Origin: Misgurnus anguillicaudatus | Lineage: Eukaryota; Chordata; Actinopteri; Cypriniformes; Cobitidae | Assembly: GCF_027580225.2 (NCBI RefSeq) | Contig: NW_027395283.1 | Span: 8,690,001 to 8,754,000 of the forward strand | DNA length: 64,000 nt | Direction: 5' to 3' | Part shown: positions 12,125 through 22,773 of the stretch, one piece after another | Layout of the letters: the number at the start of each line of letters is the position of its first letter | Numbering within the stretch: position 1 is the first letter of the stretch | Translations under genes and position numbers: made by a program | Notes under the pieces: model-generated | Databases searched by the model: none | Told to the model about the DNA's origin: nothing | Seen by the model: only the letters and a program-made list of their open reading frames with translations

Positions 12125-15100
12125 TTATGTGAATGCTTTGTTAAAGAAGAATGTCTTAAGTTTAGATTTAAATTGATCGACTGTGTCTGATACTCGAACA
12201 TTGTTTGGTAAATCATTCCAGAGCTTAGGGGCTAAGTAGGAAAAGGATCTACCACCTTTAGACACTTTTGATATTCTAGGGATAATTAAGTGACCAGAAT
12301 TTTGTGAGCGCAGTTTACGTGATGGATTGTATTCTGATAGTAGTTCTTTAATATACGAAGGCGCTAGGTCATTTAAGGCTTTGTAGGTGATTAGTAATAT
12401 TTTAAATTGTATACGATATTTAACTGGTAGCCAGTGTAAAGATGCCAGAATTGGACTGATGTGGTCATACTTTTTAGATCGAGTAAGCACTCTTGCGGCG
12501 GCGTTTTGAACCAGCTGTAGCTTGTTTACCTGATTTGCATGGCATCCCCCGAGTAACGAGTTACAATAGTCTATTCTAGAGGTCATAAAAGCATGTATAA
12601 GCTTTTCTGCTTCTGATGCAGACAGCATATGGCGTATTTTTGAGATATTTCTAAGATGGAAGAATGCTGTGCGGCAGATGTTGGCGATATGACTATCAAA
12701 AGATAGATTGCTGTCGAACATTACGCCTAAATTCTTAACCGTGGAAGATGGCACCACCGTGCAGCCATCTATGGGCAACTTGTAATCTGACATATTATGT
12801 TTGTAGCGATTCGGTTCAATAATAAGTATCTCTGTTTTATTGGAGTTTAGCATAAGAAAGTTTTGTGCCATCCAGTCCCTAATATCACTAATGCAGTCTG
12901 TTAGCTTAGAAAACTGGTGGGTTTCGCTAGGATGCGACGAGATGTAAAGCTGGGTATCATCCGCATAGCAGTGAAAACTTATGTTATGTTTCCTGATAAT
13001 GTCTCCTAGAGGTAACATATATAACGAGAATAGGATAGGGCCTAAAACTGATCCCTGAGGTATGCCGTATTTAACGGGGGAGTGATATGACTCTTCCTCA
13101 TTTACATAAACAAAGTGATATCGATTGGTTAGATACGATCTGAACCAGGCTAACGCCTGACCACTGATGCCAACATAGTTTTCTAGTCTATTGAGTAAGA
13201 TTGTGTGATCTATTGTGTCAAAGGCTGCACTAAGGTCTAGTAATATAAGGATTGAGATTTCACCACGATCGGATGTTAATAGGAGGTCATTTGTAACTCT
13301 AAGCAGCGCTGTCTCTGTGCTATGGTGGGGCCTGAATCCTGATTGGAACTTTTCATATGTATTATTATTTTCTACGAATGTGCGTAGCTGGCTTGCCACT
13401 ACTTTTTCTAATATTTTAGAAAGAAAAGGTAGATTTGAGATTGGTCTAAAGTTATTAAGATCTCCCTGGTCAAGGTTTTGCTTTTTAATGAGCGGTCTAA
13501 TAACTGCTAGTTTGAAAGCTGTTGGAACGTATCCTAATTCTAGAGATGAGTTAAAGATATTAAGTACAGTGTCTGCCACTACATGAAATACCTCTTTTAG
13601 TAATTTTGTGGGAACGGGGTCTAGTATACAGGACGATGATTTGGATGACGTTACTAGTTTAGAGAGCTCTTCTATTGTAGTAGGATTAAATGACTCAAGA
13701 TGTTCGTTTGGTAATCTAGTGGAAAATGTACTATTGGGTAGAGTGATGGCTGCTTGCATAGTTTCTATGTTTTCCCTAATAAACATAATTTTGTTAGTAA
13801 AGAAGTTCATGAAGTCGTCACTATTGTGTTGGAGTTTACTATTGGTTTCTGTTTGTTCTTTGTTTCTAGTCAGTTTCGCAACTGTGCTAAATAGAAAACG
13901 AGGGTTGTTATGATTTTCTTTAATAAGCGTACTGAGATAGGTAGATCTGGCAGTTTTAATAGCCTGTCTGTAGTGTTGAACACTCTCTTTCCATGCTGAA
14001 CGCCATACCTCTAACTTTGTGCTTCGGTAGTTTCTTTCCATTTTTCTAGCTACTTTTTTAAGGGCTGCAGTATGATGGTCATACAATGGAGCTGGCGGTT
14101 TTTCTTTGATTCTCTTTTTTCGAATGGGAGCAACGGCATCCAACGTGCTAGAGCAGACGTTGTTCAGGTTTTCTATTATAATATCTAGATCTTCACGATT
14201 ATCTGCTACATGTTTCATTTGGGACAGGTCTGGAAGAGTGCTAATAAAGCTATCTTTAGTGGTGGAAATTATTGTTCTGGCTAATCTGTAGCATGTTGTA
14301 GACTGAGCGGTCCTATCTAGAAGTATTGTGCATGACACAAGGCAATGGTCTGAAACGGCATCGCTCTGGGGTGATATTTCGATGTCATTAATATTGAGTC
14401 CGAGTGACAGAATTAAGTCTAGTGTGTGATTACGAGTATGCGTGGGCCCTGACACATTTTGTTTAATGCCGAGAGAATTTAGAACATCCATAAACGCACG
14501 TCCTAATGCATCTTTTGGATTATCCACATGGATATTAAAATCACCAACGATAAGAGCTTTATCTACAGTGACTGTAAGCTCAGATAGGAAGTCTGCTATT
14601 TCTTTAAGAAAATCTGTGTGGTGGCCTGGAGGCCTATATATGGTAGCTAAAATGAACGAAAGTCGTTTGTTGTTGCGATCAGTTATTTCCATATTTAACA
14701 GTATTATTTCAAACGAATTAAATTTTAGGTTGGATTTATGGTTTACTTTGAATATTTTATTGTATATTGTAGCTACACCACCCCCTCTCCCTATTAGACG
14801 AGGAACATGTTTATAATAATAGTCTTGTGGGGTGGATTCGTTTAAACTGGTGTAATCGTCTGCCTTAAGCCAGGTTTCTGTTAAACAGAGTGCATCTAAG
14901 TTTTGGTCAGTAATTATTTCATTGATAATTGGTTCTTTGTTGGTAAGTGATCTAATGTTAAGAAGGCCGAATTTTAACATTTGAGTTTCATCTGTTAATG
15001 TATTATGTTCTAGTTTTATGTTAATAAGATTTGTGCGAGACGAGGTAAACGGTGCTCTGTATTTATTTGTTCGAGGAACAGACACAGTCGAGATGTGTTG

Positions 15101-15151
15101 GTACTCTGTTAAAAAAGGCTCTATGTGCTGGGATATATGTGATCTTGACAT
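12125..15151 (-). CDS. LINE-2 ORF2: endonuclease-reverse transcriptase
   Basis: 1,008 codons without a break. Residues about 60-290 are an apurinic/apyrimidinic-type endonuclease: '[10 protein letters not shown]' (Asn), 'CLTETWL' (Glu), '[10 protein letters not shown]', 'VGDFNIHV' (Asp) and 'SDHCLVS' (His) are all present. Residues about 520-790 are the reverse transcriptase: '[18 protein letters not shown]', '[11 protein letters not shown]', '[10 protein letters not shown]' and the catalytic 'YADDTQLY'. The C-terminal part '[15 protein letters not shown]' and '[10 protein letters not shown]' is the conserved L2/CR1 tail. It nicks target DNA and copies the LINE RNA there (target-primed reverse transcription). 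All visible catalytic residues are intact, so this copy may still be functional. I take the first ATG, 66 bp after the ORF1 stop. Confidence 0.95.
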   Translation of the reverse strand: MSRSHISQHIEPFLTEYQHISTVSVPRTNKYRAPFTSSRTNLINIKLEHNTLTDETQMLKFGLLNIRSLTNKEPIINEIITDQNLDALCLTETWLKADDYTSLNESTPQDYYYKHVPRLIGRGGGVATIYNKIFKVNHKSNLKFNSFEIILLNMEITDRNNKRLSFILATIYRPPGHHTDFLKEIADFLSELTVTVDKALIVGDFNIHVDNPKDALGRAFMDVLNSLGIKQNVSGPTHTRNHTLDLILSLGLNINDIEISPQSDAVSDHCLVSCTILLDRTAQSTTCYRLARTIISTTKDSFISTLPDLSQMKHVADNREDLDIIIENLNNVCSSTLDAVAPIRKKRIKEKPPAPLYDHHTAALKKVARKMERNYRSTKLEVWRSAWKESVQHYRQAIKTARSTYLSTLIKENHNNPRFLFSTVAKLTRNKEQTETNSKLQHNSDDFMNFFTNKIMFIRENIETMQAAITLPNSTFSTRLPNEHLESFNPTTIEELSKLVTSSKSSSCILDPVPTKLLKEVFHVVADTVLNIFNSSLELGYVPTAFKLAVIRPLIKKQNLDQGDLNNFRPISNLPFLSKILEKVVASQLRTFVENNNTYEKFQSGFRPHHSTETALLRVTNDLLLTSDRGEISILILLDLSAAFDTIDHTILLNRLENYVGISGQALAWFRSYLTNRYHFVYVNEEESYHSPVKYGIPQGSVLGPILFSLYMLPLGDIIRKHNISFHCYADDTQLYISSHPSETHQFSKLTDCISDIRDWMAQNFLMLNSNKTEILIIEPNRYKHNMSDYKLPIDGCTVVPSSTVKNLGVMFDSNLSFDSHIANICRTAFFHLRNISKIRHMLSASEAEKLIHAFMTSRIDYCNSLLGGCHANQVNKLQLVQNAAARVLTRSKKYDHISPILASLHWLPVKYRIQFKILLITYKALNDLAPSYIKELLSEYNPSRKLRSQNSGHLIIPRISKVSKGGRSFSYLAPKLWNDLPNNVRVSDTVDQFKSKLKTFFFNKAFT

Positions 15152-15217
15152 GTCAAGGCAGCTAACAGACTGATGGGTAAGCCGATCTGTCTGTTTCCTG
15201 ACCTGGGCCCTGGATAG

Positions 15218-16051
15218 TCAGACAATATCAAAAGTAAGACTATTGGTCAGATTTCTAGAGAGTATAGCACTTCCTTCCGGAGACGGATGGAGGCCATCTC
15301 TCTTTACCAGGTCAGGTCTTCCCCAGAAATGTTTCCAATTGTCTATAAACCCTACGTTATGCTGAGGGCACCACTTTGACATCCAGCCATGAAGAGACAC
15401 TAATCTACTGTAAGTTTCATCCCCCCGGTAGGCGGGGAGGGGACCAGAGCAAATTACATTGTCTGACATTGTTTTTGCAATTTGACACACCTCTTTAATA
15501 GTATCTTTGGTGATCTCCGACTGGCGGAGTCTGGTGTCATTCGTGCCGGCGTGAATAACAATCTTAGAAAACTTACGGTTAGCATTAGCCAGCACTTTAA
15601 GTTTGGATCTAATGTCAGACGCTCTGGCTCCCGGTATACAATCGACTATGGTGGCTGGTGCCTCAATGCCAACGTTCCTGAGTATAGAATCTCCAATAAC
15701 CAGGGCACCTTTAACAGATGTCTCAGCCGGTGTATTGCTGAGTGGAGAAAATCTGTTTGATATTAAAACAGGAACGTGATTTGGATGCCGAATGCGACTA
15801 GGCCGCCTGACAGTCACCCAGTTAGTCAGCCGCCTTGACTCTGAAGTCGGAACCGAGCCATGTGTATTACGTTTAACACTAGGCGCACCCGAAACAGTGT
15901 TTGTAACATTAACATTAGCGGTCTTACTGTCCTCAACTAGCGTTCGGATGCGCGCTTCTAGTTCTGCAACCTTCTCCGTCAGCCTTACTACTTCAATACA
16001 CTTAGCACATGTAAACCCCTCTATGCTGACGGAAGAAGCTAAACTGTACAT
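15218..16051 (-). CDS. LINE-2 ORF1: coiled coil plus SGNH-type esterase
   Basis: 277 codons. After a Cys pair ('FTCAKC', residues about 13-18) comes a leucine-heptad stretch 'VVRLTEKVAELEARIRTLV', probably a coiled coil for multimerisation. A basic linker follows, then a GDSL/SGNH hydrolase fold from about residue 115: 'ALVIGDSILRNV' (catalytic Ser block), 'IHAGTNDT' (GxND block) and 'DGLHPSPEGS' (Asp-His block). Esterase-type ORF1 proteins are known from some CR1/L2 LINEs; the substrate is unknown. The frame stays open upstream of the chosen Met and encodes another Cys pair (codons at 16,055-16,057 and 16,064-16,066), so the natural start may lie further 5', or the copy may be slightly truncated. 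Confidence 0.9.
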   Translation of the reverse strand: MYSLASSVSIEGFTCAKCIEVVRLTEKVAELEARIRTLVEDSKTANVNVTNTVSGAPSVKRNTHGSVPTSESRRLTNWVTVRRPSRIRHPNHVPVLISNRFSPLSNTPAETSVKGALVIGDSILRNVGIEAPATIVDCIPGARASDIRSKLKVLANANRKFSKIVIHAGTNDTRLRQSEITKDTIKEVCQIAKTMSDNVICSGPLPAYRGDETYSRLVSLHGWMSKWCPQHNVGFIDNWKHFWGRPDLVKRDGLHPSPEGSAILSRNLTNSLTFDIV

Positions 16052-16180
16052 GTGGCAAGTAGTGCAGGTTACAATGACAAGCGGAGTCTTACCGTTTTCA
16101 TGCTGGGCGATGGCGTCTCCGTTCGCCAGACAGCGGTCCGTGAAGCTGCATCGAGATGGGTGCTCGCACTGTTTGTTCTA

Positions 16181-17021
16181 GTAGAGGAGGATAGACAGCC
16201 GATTATAGGTCTGAAAGCAAGTGAAGGACTTGGGCTTATAAAGAGAGTTAATGTCATTGATAGTGCTCTAGTGACCACTAGGGGCGCAGCACATAGCAAA
16301 CAAATGGACATATGTGCAGATTTTACCAAAGAGATAGAGAGTGAGTACAAAGATGTATTCCAGGGTATCGATTGCTTGCCTAATCAGTACAAAATTCGGC
16401 TGAAAGAAAATGCAGAACCAGTTATCAATGCAGCAAGAAAAGTGCCATTAGCCCTGAAGGAAAAACTGAGAAAAGAACTGCAATCCTTGATAGACAAAGG
16501 AATAGTGAGAAAAGTAGAAAAACCTACAGACTGGGTAAATTCACTTGTCATTGTGGAACAAAAGAACGGTGATCTGAGACTTTGTATCGATCCAAGAGAT
16601 CCTAATAAATGGATCAAAAGAGAGCAATATAGGTTGCCAACTAAATCAGACATCACAAGCGCAATGGCTGGAGCACAATTCTTTTCCAAGTTGGATGCAT
16701 CATCTGGATTCTACCAAGTTAAACTGGATGAGGAAAGTGCATTATTGTGCACATTTAACACCCCTTTTGGTAGACATTGCTTTCTATGCATGCCTTTTGG
16801 AATTGCCTAAGCTCCAGAGGTTTTTCACAGGACTGTACAACAAATATTTGATGGCATGGAAGGTGTGGGAGTCTTTCTAGATGATGTAGTTGTCTGGGGT
16901 GCCACAAGGGCAGAACATGATGAGCGACTAAGGAAAGTGATGGCACGAGTACGGGAAACAGGAATAAAACTAAACAAACAAAAGTGTCAGTTTGGGGTGA
17001 GAGACATTACTTACCTGGGAG
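16181..17021 (+). pseudogene. gypsy-1 reverse transcriptase, N-terminal part
   Basis: Resumes with 'VEEDRQPIIGLKAS' (end of protease and linker), then 'CLPNQYKIRLKENAEPV', 'LQSLIDKGIVRKV', 'LRLCIDPRDPNKWI', 'FSKLDASSGFYQV' and 'MPFGIA'. A TAA replaces a sense codon at 16,808-16,810. The frame then continues 'APEVFHRTVQQIFDG' and 'GVFLDDVVVWG' (the FLDD active site). It ends at 'YLG' (17,021), where a hAT element begins. The next residues of the same protein are found inverted at 19,833. This is the palm of a Ty3/gypsy RT. Confidence 0.85.
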
Positions 17022-17430
17022 CAGGGTCCGAAATTAACACCCGCCAAGCGCCAAATGCGGGTAGATTTTCTGTTTGGCGACTAAATTCAAAAGGCTATCC
17101 GCCACCCTGGCGGGTGAGCTAGCCACAGAATGTCTTTACGCTCCAAGTCTCGGGGGCCAGTAGGTAAACAGTGCCACGAGACTTGAAGCACTAGAGACGT
17201 TCTATTGCTAGCTAGTACTGCAGCTAACTTGCGGTCTGCAGCTATCTGCTGCATATTAGCTAATATGTGGCGACATTTACCGGGAGTGATCCAACCTTTG
17301 AAACGAAAACTCACAGACGAAAAGGGGGATGAGTTAAATAAAAAAGTATGTTTAGTAAGAAATGGAGGTATGGAGAGTGAGCATTGGGATGAGTTTTTTT
17401 TTTTAGGTTAATTAGTTTAAGCATCAGGGG
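17022..17430 (+). mobile_element. Left part of hAT element X (TIR CAGGGTCCGAAATTAAC)
   Basis: CAGGGTCCGAAATTAAC begins directly after CCTGGGAG (17,014-17,021) in gypsy-1. The same 17 bases begin at 19,842 after the reverse complement CTCCCAGG (19,834-19,841). An 8-bp duplication and a CAGGG terminus are hallmarks of hAT transposons. A short frame (17,205-17,411, 'LPGVIQPLKRKLTDEKGDE') may be a relic of the N-terminus of its transposase. The right part is separated by an inversion. Confidence 0.85.
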
Positions 17431-17600
17431 CCTGATTCACGAAAACGTTCTTAAGACAAAAAATAAGAAAGTTCTTAAGATGAATTATAAGAAGTTCGTA
17501 AGAATGCTCCTAAGTGCAATTCTCGAACATTTCTTAAGAAGTTCTCACATTTTTTCTTAAGAATATCTTAAATTTGTGTCTTAAGAATAAAATGACAAGC
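17431..17600 (+). mobile_element. Element Z copy 1 (GGGGCCTGATTCACG, TTCTTAAG-rich)
   Basis: Starts 'ggggcctgattcacgaaaac' and continues with 'gttcttaag' words every 15-25 bp. A related copy starts at 20,312 ('ggggccggattcacaaaaca'). It is a non-coding repeat; I do not know its superfamily or exact right end. Confidence 0.55.
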
Positions 17601-17682
17601 TTTGGAATGAATGATATCCTGCTAATGAGGTAATAAACGTATTAATCTTTTGACTAACGTTACCTTGCGATCATTAATGGAA

Positions 17683-17933
17683 TTATGCTGGTCTATGCTG
17701 GTTTAGCTGGTGGTCACCAGCATACCAGCACCAAAACACAACATATGCTGGTATGACCAGCATGGGATGCTGGTGCTAATGCTGGTTTAGCTGGTGCTAA
17801 TGCTGGTTTGGTGCTGGTGCTAATGCTGGTGCTGATGCTGGTTTGATGCTGGTTTAGCTGGTATTCACTCGCAAACCAGCACCAAAACACAACATATGCT
17901 GGTCTTGCTGGTATGCTGTTTTTTTCAGCAGGG
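17683..17933 (-). mobile_element. Element Y, left part, with GCTGGT tandem repeats
   Basis: Read on the minus strand it starts CCCTGCTGAAAAAAACAGCA at 17,933. The inside is an array of 12-24 bp 'gctggtttagctggt' and 'gctggtgctaat' units. The complementary end ('tgctgtttttttcagcaggg') is at 30,430-30,449. Both ends abut LINE sequence that joins into one frame, so this is one element split by the inversion. A minus-strand frame spelling Pro/Ala/Ser repeats here is an artefact. Confidence 0.75.
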
Positions 17934-18272
17934 AGGACACAGTCATACTTTAGCACAAACTCAGCCAAAAATTGAGAAAAATCCGTAATAAAGTCTTTGT
18001 TGTATTTGGGTGGCCTATAAACAAGTGCGCAAAGCACTGGAAATGCACCGCTTAATTCAAATAAATTTACCTCAAAGGTGGCAAAGGATACAGCGAGTGC
18101 AAGCTGTTTACACCTAAAATTTGTTTTGTACACTGTTGCCAGTCCTCCTCCACGACCTGACGACCTCGGGACATTAAAATACAAACAATCAGGCGGTAAA
18201 AGTTCACAAAAAGCACTCGACTCACCCACCGGAATCCATGTTTCCGTTACACAAAGAAAATCCAGAACACGC
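17934..18272 (-). pseudogene. LINE endonuclease segment, inverted
   Basis: On the minus strand the frame reads 'VLDFLCVTETWIPVGES' (Glu of the AP-endonuclease site), 'PRSSGRGGGLATVY' and 'CALVYRPPKYNKDF', ending 'KYDCVL'. It picks up where 7,804 stops and hands over to 'IVGDFNIHV' at 30,450. It belongs to the L2-like LINE of 7,192-41,914 and shows that this block has been flipped. Confidence 0.85.
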
Positions 18273-18368
18273 TGTATTGACTGAACTCATCACACAGACT
18301 GCACTGCCATTCTCAAGAGTGCTTTATTGCTTCACATCCGTGAACAAACAACAGTCAGTATCAGTACA
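18273..18368 (-). repeat. 3' LTR of gypsy-1, inverted and shortened (96 bp)
   Basis: Minus-strand sequence TGTACTGATACTGACTG to AGTTCAGTCAATACA, matching the 5' LTR at 7,805-7,944 except for a 44-bp deletion and a 4-bp duplication (GCAG). It is followed on the minus strand by the LINE duplication GCGTG. Confidence 0.85.
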
Positions 18369-18384
18369 TCTCCCCTTTTTTTTT
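18369..18384 (-). other. Polypurine tract of gypsy-1
   Basis: Minus-strand run of A's followed by GGGGAGA directly before the LTR, the usual plus-strand primer position in LTR retrotransposons. Confidence 0.7.
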
Positions 18385-18509
18385 AACAACAACTTAAACA
18401 TGGTCTGTAAACTGTAACAGCACTTACTCATTATAAAAAATAAAAACATGTTAGATCAACACTATCTTTCTGCATATTCTTAACATTAACTGCACAAAAC
18501 TTTGTTGCA

Positions 18510-18592
18510 TACTATATATATAGTATGCAATATATATATATATATATATATATAGTGTGTTACCATATTCTGTATATATATATATAATTATT
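18510..18592. repeat. AT microsatellite
   Basis: Two runs of 'tatatatatatatata' separated by 'gtgtgttaccatattctg'. They lie in the 3' non-coding part of inverted gypsy-1. Confidence 0.85.
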
Positions 18593-18620
18593 ATAATTTT
18601 GTTTTCTATAACTACTCTTC

Positions 18621-19150
18621 TTAACACTCTTCTATCAGTCTTTTAGGTTTCATCACGTGACGACGTGGTCTTCCCTCACTAATCTCAGTGGAAGGTAAGT
18701 TTTTTGTGAGGTTTTCAGGGATAGTTGCAGAGCTAGGTGAGTTTTCTTCTACTCTTGTTTGCTCATTTAGTCCATCAGAGATAACCATGTCTGTACTTTC
18801 TATACAGGTGTTTGGCACTTTCAGCAGATGACGGCGATTTCTTCGCAGTGTGTAACCATATTCTGTAAGTACCTCGTAGGATCTTGGTGTTGTCTCTTTG
18901 ATGACCTTTGCAACCGGTCCCCACTTTCCATCACATCTGACACGTACCGTGTCCTTTTGTTCCAATGGGCATAACTGTTTGGCGTTCCTTTCAAAGGCTT
19001 TGCTCTGGCTGTTTAACTTTGTATAATCTCCATGTCTCCTCTGAAGCAAGTGTTCGGCTGAAGGTAGCCGTGTTCTCAACTTCCTGTTCATGAGAATTTC
19101 ACTTGGAGACCGTCCACATTCTAGAGGGGATGCTCTGTAGTTTAGCAGTG
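18621..19150 (-). pseudogene. gypsy-1 integrase C-terminal tail
   Basis: The minus-strand frame starts 'EDPYLALLNYRASPLE', then 'EILMNRKLRTRLPS', 'KDTVRVRCDGKWGPVAKV' and a charged tail ending 'GRPRRHVMKPKRLIEEC'. This is the end of a Ty3/gypsy integrase (capsid-target 'LLNYRATP' type motif and SH3-like tail). The zinc-binding and DDE catalytic parts, about 250-300 residues, are missing between here and the RNase H end at 19,180. Integrase activity is therefore lost. Confidence 0.8.
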
Positions 19151-19833
19151 CTAAATAAGGATCTTCTCCAGTCTCAGCAGCTTTGCTCTGCTGAGTGCAT
19201 CTGCTATTACCAGGTGCTTTCCTGGTGTGAACTCGAACTTTAGACTGTATTTCTGGAGACGAAGCATTAACCGTTGGATGCGAGGAGGAGCATCTCCTAG
19301 TGCCTTTCCTGAGATCGCAATCAGTGGTTTATGATCCGTTTCCAATACCACTTCTCTTCCATAAATGTATTCGTGAAACTTTTCACATCCAAAAACTGTT
19401 CCTAATGTCTCCTTTTCAATTTGTGCATAGTTTCTTTCTGCTTCAGTCATCGTTCATGATGCATATGCCACTGGAAACCATGCCAAATCATGTTTTTGAA
19501 GCAGAACTGCTCCAAGTCCGTCCTTTGAAGCATCAGTAGATACTTTCACTGGAAGCTCTGGATCAAAAAATTTCAGCACTGGTCCTTTAACTAGGCTGTT
19601 TTTGAGCATGTCCCATTCAGTCACATGTTCATGTTCCCATCGCCAATCAGTTCCGCTTTCCAGCAAACTGCGCAATGCTTTGGTTTTGGCAGACAGATTT
19701 GGAATACATTTTCCCACATAATTGACTAAGCCCAATGCACGTTGCAACTCTGTCTTTTCTTTGGGTTGTGGCATTTCTTCTATAGCCCTTATTTTCTCAG
19801 GGTCTGGCTGTATCCCTGCAGCAGATATTCTGT
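19151..19833 (-). pseudogene. gypsy-1 RT thumb and RNase H, inverted
   Basis: Minus-strand frame from 19,833: 'DRISAAGIQPDPEKIRAI' directly continues the 'YLG' of 17,021. Then come 'LGLVNYVGKCIPNLS', 'FDPELPVKVSTDASKDGLG' (RNase H Asp), a stop at about 19,451, 'ERNYAQIEKETLGTVFGCE' (RNase H Glu), 'ETDHKPLIAI' and 'KHLVIADALSRA'. Order and spacing are those of Ty3/gypsy RNase H. The split and change of strand place an inversion breakpoint inside the hAT element that separates the halves. Confidence 0.85.
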
Positions 19834-19841
19834 CTCCCAGG

Positions 19842-20311
19842 CAGGGTCCGAAATTAACTTTTTGGCTCACCTGCCACGGGGACTGGTAGATGAAAAAATC
19901 CACCAGCCAAGCATATTTTTTACCAGCCAGAATAATAAACAGCCTTTTTTGTCACATACACATTAATTTCAGTACATTTAATTAAGATAATAAGGTATTA
20001 TGTTGAATACAGACATAAAAAATTGTCCAGGGCAAAATTTGAAATGTATAATATAAAAATCTATATATTGATCAAAATGTAATCAACTTTATTTGTAAAG
20101 CACTTATAGAAACTGAAGTTGACCAAAAGTTCTGTACAGAGTGCAAAAATGTCAAACAAGTAGGCACACAATGAAGACAAATGAAACATGTCAGATACAA
20201 TGAATAAGAGTACATAGAAGTAAAAACAGAGCAACAAATGGTAAGACATAGATGTGAACATGAAAATAGTGCTCATAACAGTACATTTGAAGGTTTTGTA
20301 AAACTATCTGG
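19842..20311 (-). mobile_element. Right part of hAT element X, inverted
   Basis: Starts CAGGGTCCGAAATTAAC after CTCCCAGG, the inverse of the junction at 17,014-17,038. The remainder is AT-rich and non-coding. Element Z copy 2 starts at 20,312. Confidence 0.8.
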
Positions 20312-20459
20312 GGCCGGATTCACAAAACATTCTTAAGAAGAAAAATCTTCTTAACTGCCATTTTTATCTTAAATTGAAGCTTAAGAAAAAAATTAAGAAT
20401 ATTTTGTATTCTCAAAAAAGCTTCTTAAGAAAGTTCTTATTTTTTCCTTTAGTATGTTC
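20312..20459 (+). mobile_element. Element Z copy 2, left piece
   Basis: Starts 'ggggccggattcacaaaaca' and is rich in 'cttcttaag' words, like copy 1 at 17,431. It is interrupted at TTAA (20,460-20,463) by the 20,464-29,767 insertion; similar 'cttaag/tcttaaa' sequence resumes at 29,772. Confidence 0.6.
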
Positions 20460-20987
20460 TTAACACTCTGGGGTCGGCTGCGGTGCGGGCGCCGCCAACT
20501 CTTTATTTTTTAATCACTCCGTAAAGAGACTTAGATAACTCTGCTGATTTTGGACATACAGATATGAGTTATACATCATTTCAAACGTTAAAGTGTCTTG
20601 TTTTTTTTCTGTCCACTCCCAATAAAAACAGAATGTTGTGCTTTTCGCAAAATTAAGAAAATAAACATGATGCGCGTTTTGTTCTCTCTCCCTCAGTGAA
20701 GCCATTTCAGAAACGCGTCAGAAAATTAACTGTAACTTCACGAATACATGTCATATAAACAAAAGATAAATGTCTACATAATGCTTGGAATGTCAGCTTT
20801 TAAATGATGTAAGTGAGATCGAAAACATATATTGTCATTCGGTGTAAACTGTATGAGAAGTAGGAGAGGGACCGTCTTTCTAATGTTACCTGATTATCTG
20901 TAATGAGAAGAGATCGCCACGCCCCCGCGCCATTGAAGTGAATGAGAAGAGACATCCATATGCATAACTTGTGCCTCCTGCAGTTAA

Positions 20988-21198
20988 TGGATCTGTTTCG
21001 ACCTCACTCTGACTGTCACTACGGTCTAAAAAGGGAATGATCACCTTCGTTCTGCCTATCATCGAGACCATATGTCAACAAAGTCATGTCCATGACCTCC
21101 GGAAGCAGAACGACCCGCGTCTATAAATAGCAGAGAATGCTCCCGGTTCAGTCTCTCACCTTGATCGCCTCATACGAGACCGTGAGTAAGAGACTATG
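20988..21198 (+). repeat. Left inverted terminal repeat of DIRS-1
   Basis: Contains 'cactacggtctaaaaaggga', 'atgtcaacaaagtcatgtcc' and 'tataaatagcagagaatgct', all found inverted at 28,225-28,350. It includes a TATAAATA box (about 21,123) and may serve as the promoter. Confidence 0.8.
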
Positions 21199-21206
21199 TA
21201 TTCAGG

Positions 21207-22029
21207 TAGTGCTGCCACTAACGACTAATTTTCTAACGACTTATCTTTCGACTAATTTTTCGAATAGTCGACTATTCTAAACGACTAATTAAAAAAAACT
21301 CAAGTGTTTGTTATTTCATTGTGTTCATTTTATTTTGAACCCACCGGTGTCATAAACAATATGAATAACTTAAATGTTACCAAATAAAAAATGACAATGT
21401 AAACAATATAAATAATAATAAAAACTTCCAGTGCAAAGTAGATGCTTAACAGAAATATGAAATGTTTCACTTCTACTCTTTGATCTTATATTGCATTTTA
21501 ACACAACTGAATGCTATTTTACATATTATCTGTTCTGTTGTAGCCTATAAAATAGTGACTAAACATGACCCATCACCTCGTTTTTTATCCAACCAGCTGT
21601 TCCTTTAACTGCTGCTAAAATCCTGATTTAGATATGCAAAAATCACCATACATTTACATTGTAGCTTTACTGCTGTTGCTCTTCTCATAATTGTTGTTGT
21701 GTTTTGAGCCATTTCTTGATTTTAAATGCGAGTGATATAGCGCAGACAATTCGGTGCAAATTCAGAAATATAAGAGAATACACTGTTGTTGTTACATATA
21801 CTACAGAACACGGCATACAGCATCATAGGGAGGGAGAAAGCTCGCACACAGACTCACACTACTGCTAATCTTTCTTCAAGTCATGTTAACTCGATCAGTC
21901 GTCTTTGTCAGAGACATCTGTGAATGTTGACGTTTACGCAAAAAAGAAAGTACATTAAAAACACTGCCACCTTTTCACTGTCACGTAAGAGAGAGGCGCG
22001 CGCGGTCGAGGCGCTGCAAGCAACATGAG

Positions 22030-22091
<62 letters not shown>

Positions 22092-22773
22092 GCGCTGAAC
22101 ACTCGCAACAATGAATTGAGCCGTTTAAAATAGTAAAATAAAAATGTAAATGGGAATCATGAAAAATCTATTTGTTGCATCCAGTGTTGATTCCGTGGCG
22201 GAATCACGAGCAAACACTGATAGCCTTTAACATCCAAAGACAGAGTCATTGTACTTCTCAAAAGAGTTAATAAAACAGTACTGACTAGCACGCCGTTTCA
22301 TTAATAATCATATAACAGTTACTTACGTTGTCCTATTCTCTGTGGGTGTATCGTCAATAACTCCCGAGTGTTTTCGTTTGAGATGCTCGTTCATTGTCGT
22401 TGTGCCCCCTTGATATGCCAGCGACGTTTGGCACGGCGTAACAGACCACTCTTTTATCACAACTTGGCTTAAAATACTTTTCATAATTCTATAGACTCAC
22501 CTGCCACCGCCAATTTTTCAAAATTAAAGCAGTGAAGGCAGGGGGAGAGGGAAGAAAGATGATAGCGTAGCAGATTAACCAGCAGGGCGCGCACAGCGCA
22601 CAGACTGGTGTGGAGGTGAATTACATTGAGCCATTTGAGACATGAGACAGAATTACAGTGGGCCGTTTGAGACGGAAAAAAATAAATATGCGACTCCTCG
22701 ACTAAAAAAATTGCCGTCGACAAATTTTCATCGTCGATTACGTCGACTACGTCGACTATTCGCGGCAGCACTA
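21207..22773. mobile_element. hAT element V in the DIRS-1 leader
   Basis: TAGTGCTGCC at the left and GGCAGCACTA at the right form perfect 10-bp TIRs, bracketed by the 8-bp duplication TATTCAGG (21,199-21,206 and 22,774-22,781). Next to the termini are many 'cgactaatt/cgtcgactac' words. An 8-bp duplication and this TIR are typical of hAT. No transposase is encoded. Confidence 0.9.
22033..22090. repeat. GA microsatellite
   Basis: About 29 GA units inside hAT element V. The Ser-Leu run on the minus strand is an artefact. Confidence 0.95.

Larger units (their letters stand above)
11429..16180 (-). mobile_element. Nearly complete L2/CR1-group LINE (LINE-2) inserted in gypsy-1 pol
   Basis: On the minus strand: about 130 bp of 5' leader, ORF1 (16,051-15,218), a 66-bp spacer, ORF2 (15,151-12,125), about 700 bp of 3' UTR and a tail of 'attga' repeats (+ strand 'ttcaattcaattcaattcaa' at 11,429-11,448) next to 'atttatatagcgctt'. 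Both ORFs are open, in contrast to all neighbouring elements, so it is probably the youngest insertion here. The exact 5' end is uncertain by about 10 bp, because gypsy-1 resumes around 16,181. No clear target duplication, which is common in this group. Confidence 0.9.

Noticed and set aside
13215..14816. Plus-strand ORFs of 61-124 aa
   Set aside because: They are shadows of the LINE-2 ORF2 reading on the minus strand.
17714..17930. Pro/Ala/Ser-rich repeat protein on the minus strand
   Set aside because: Translation of the GCTGGT tandem repeats of element Y joined to a LINE frame.
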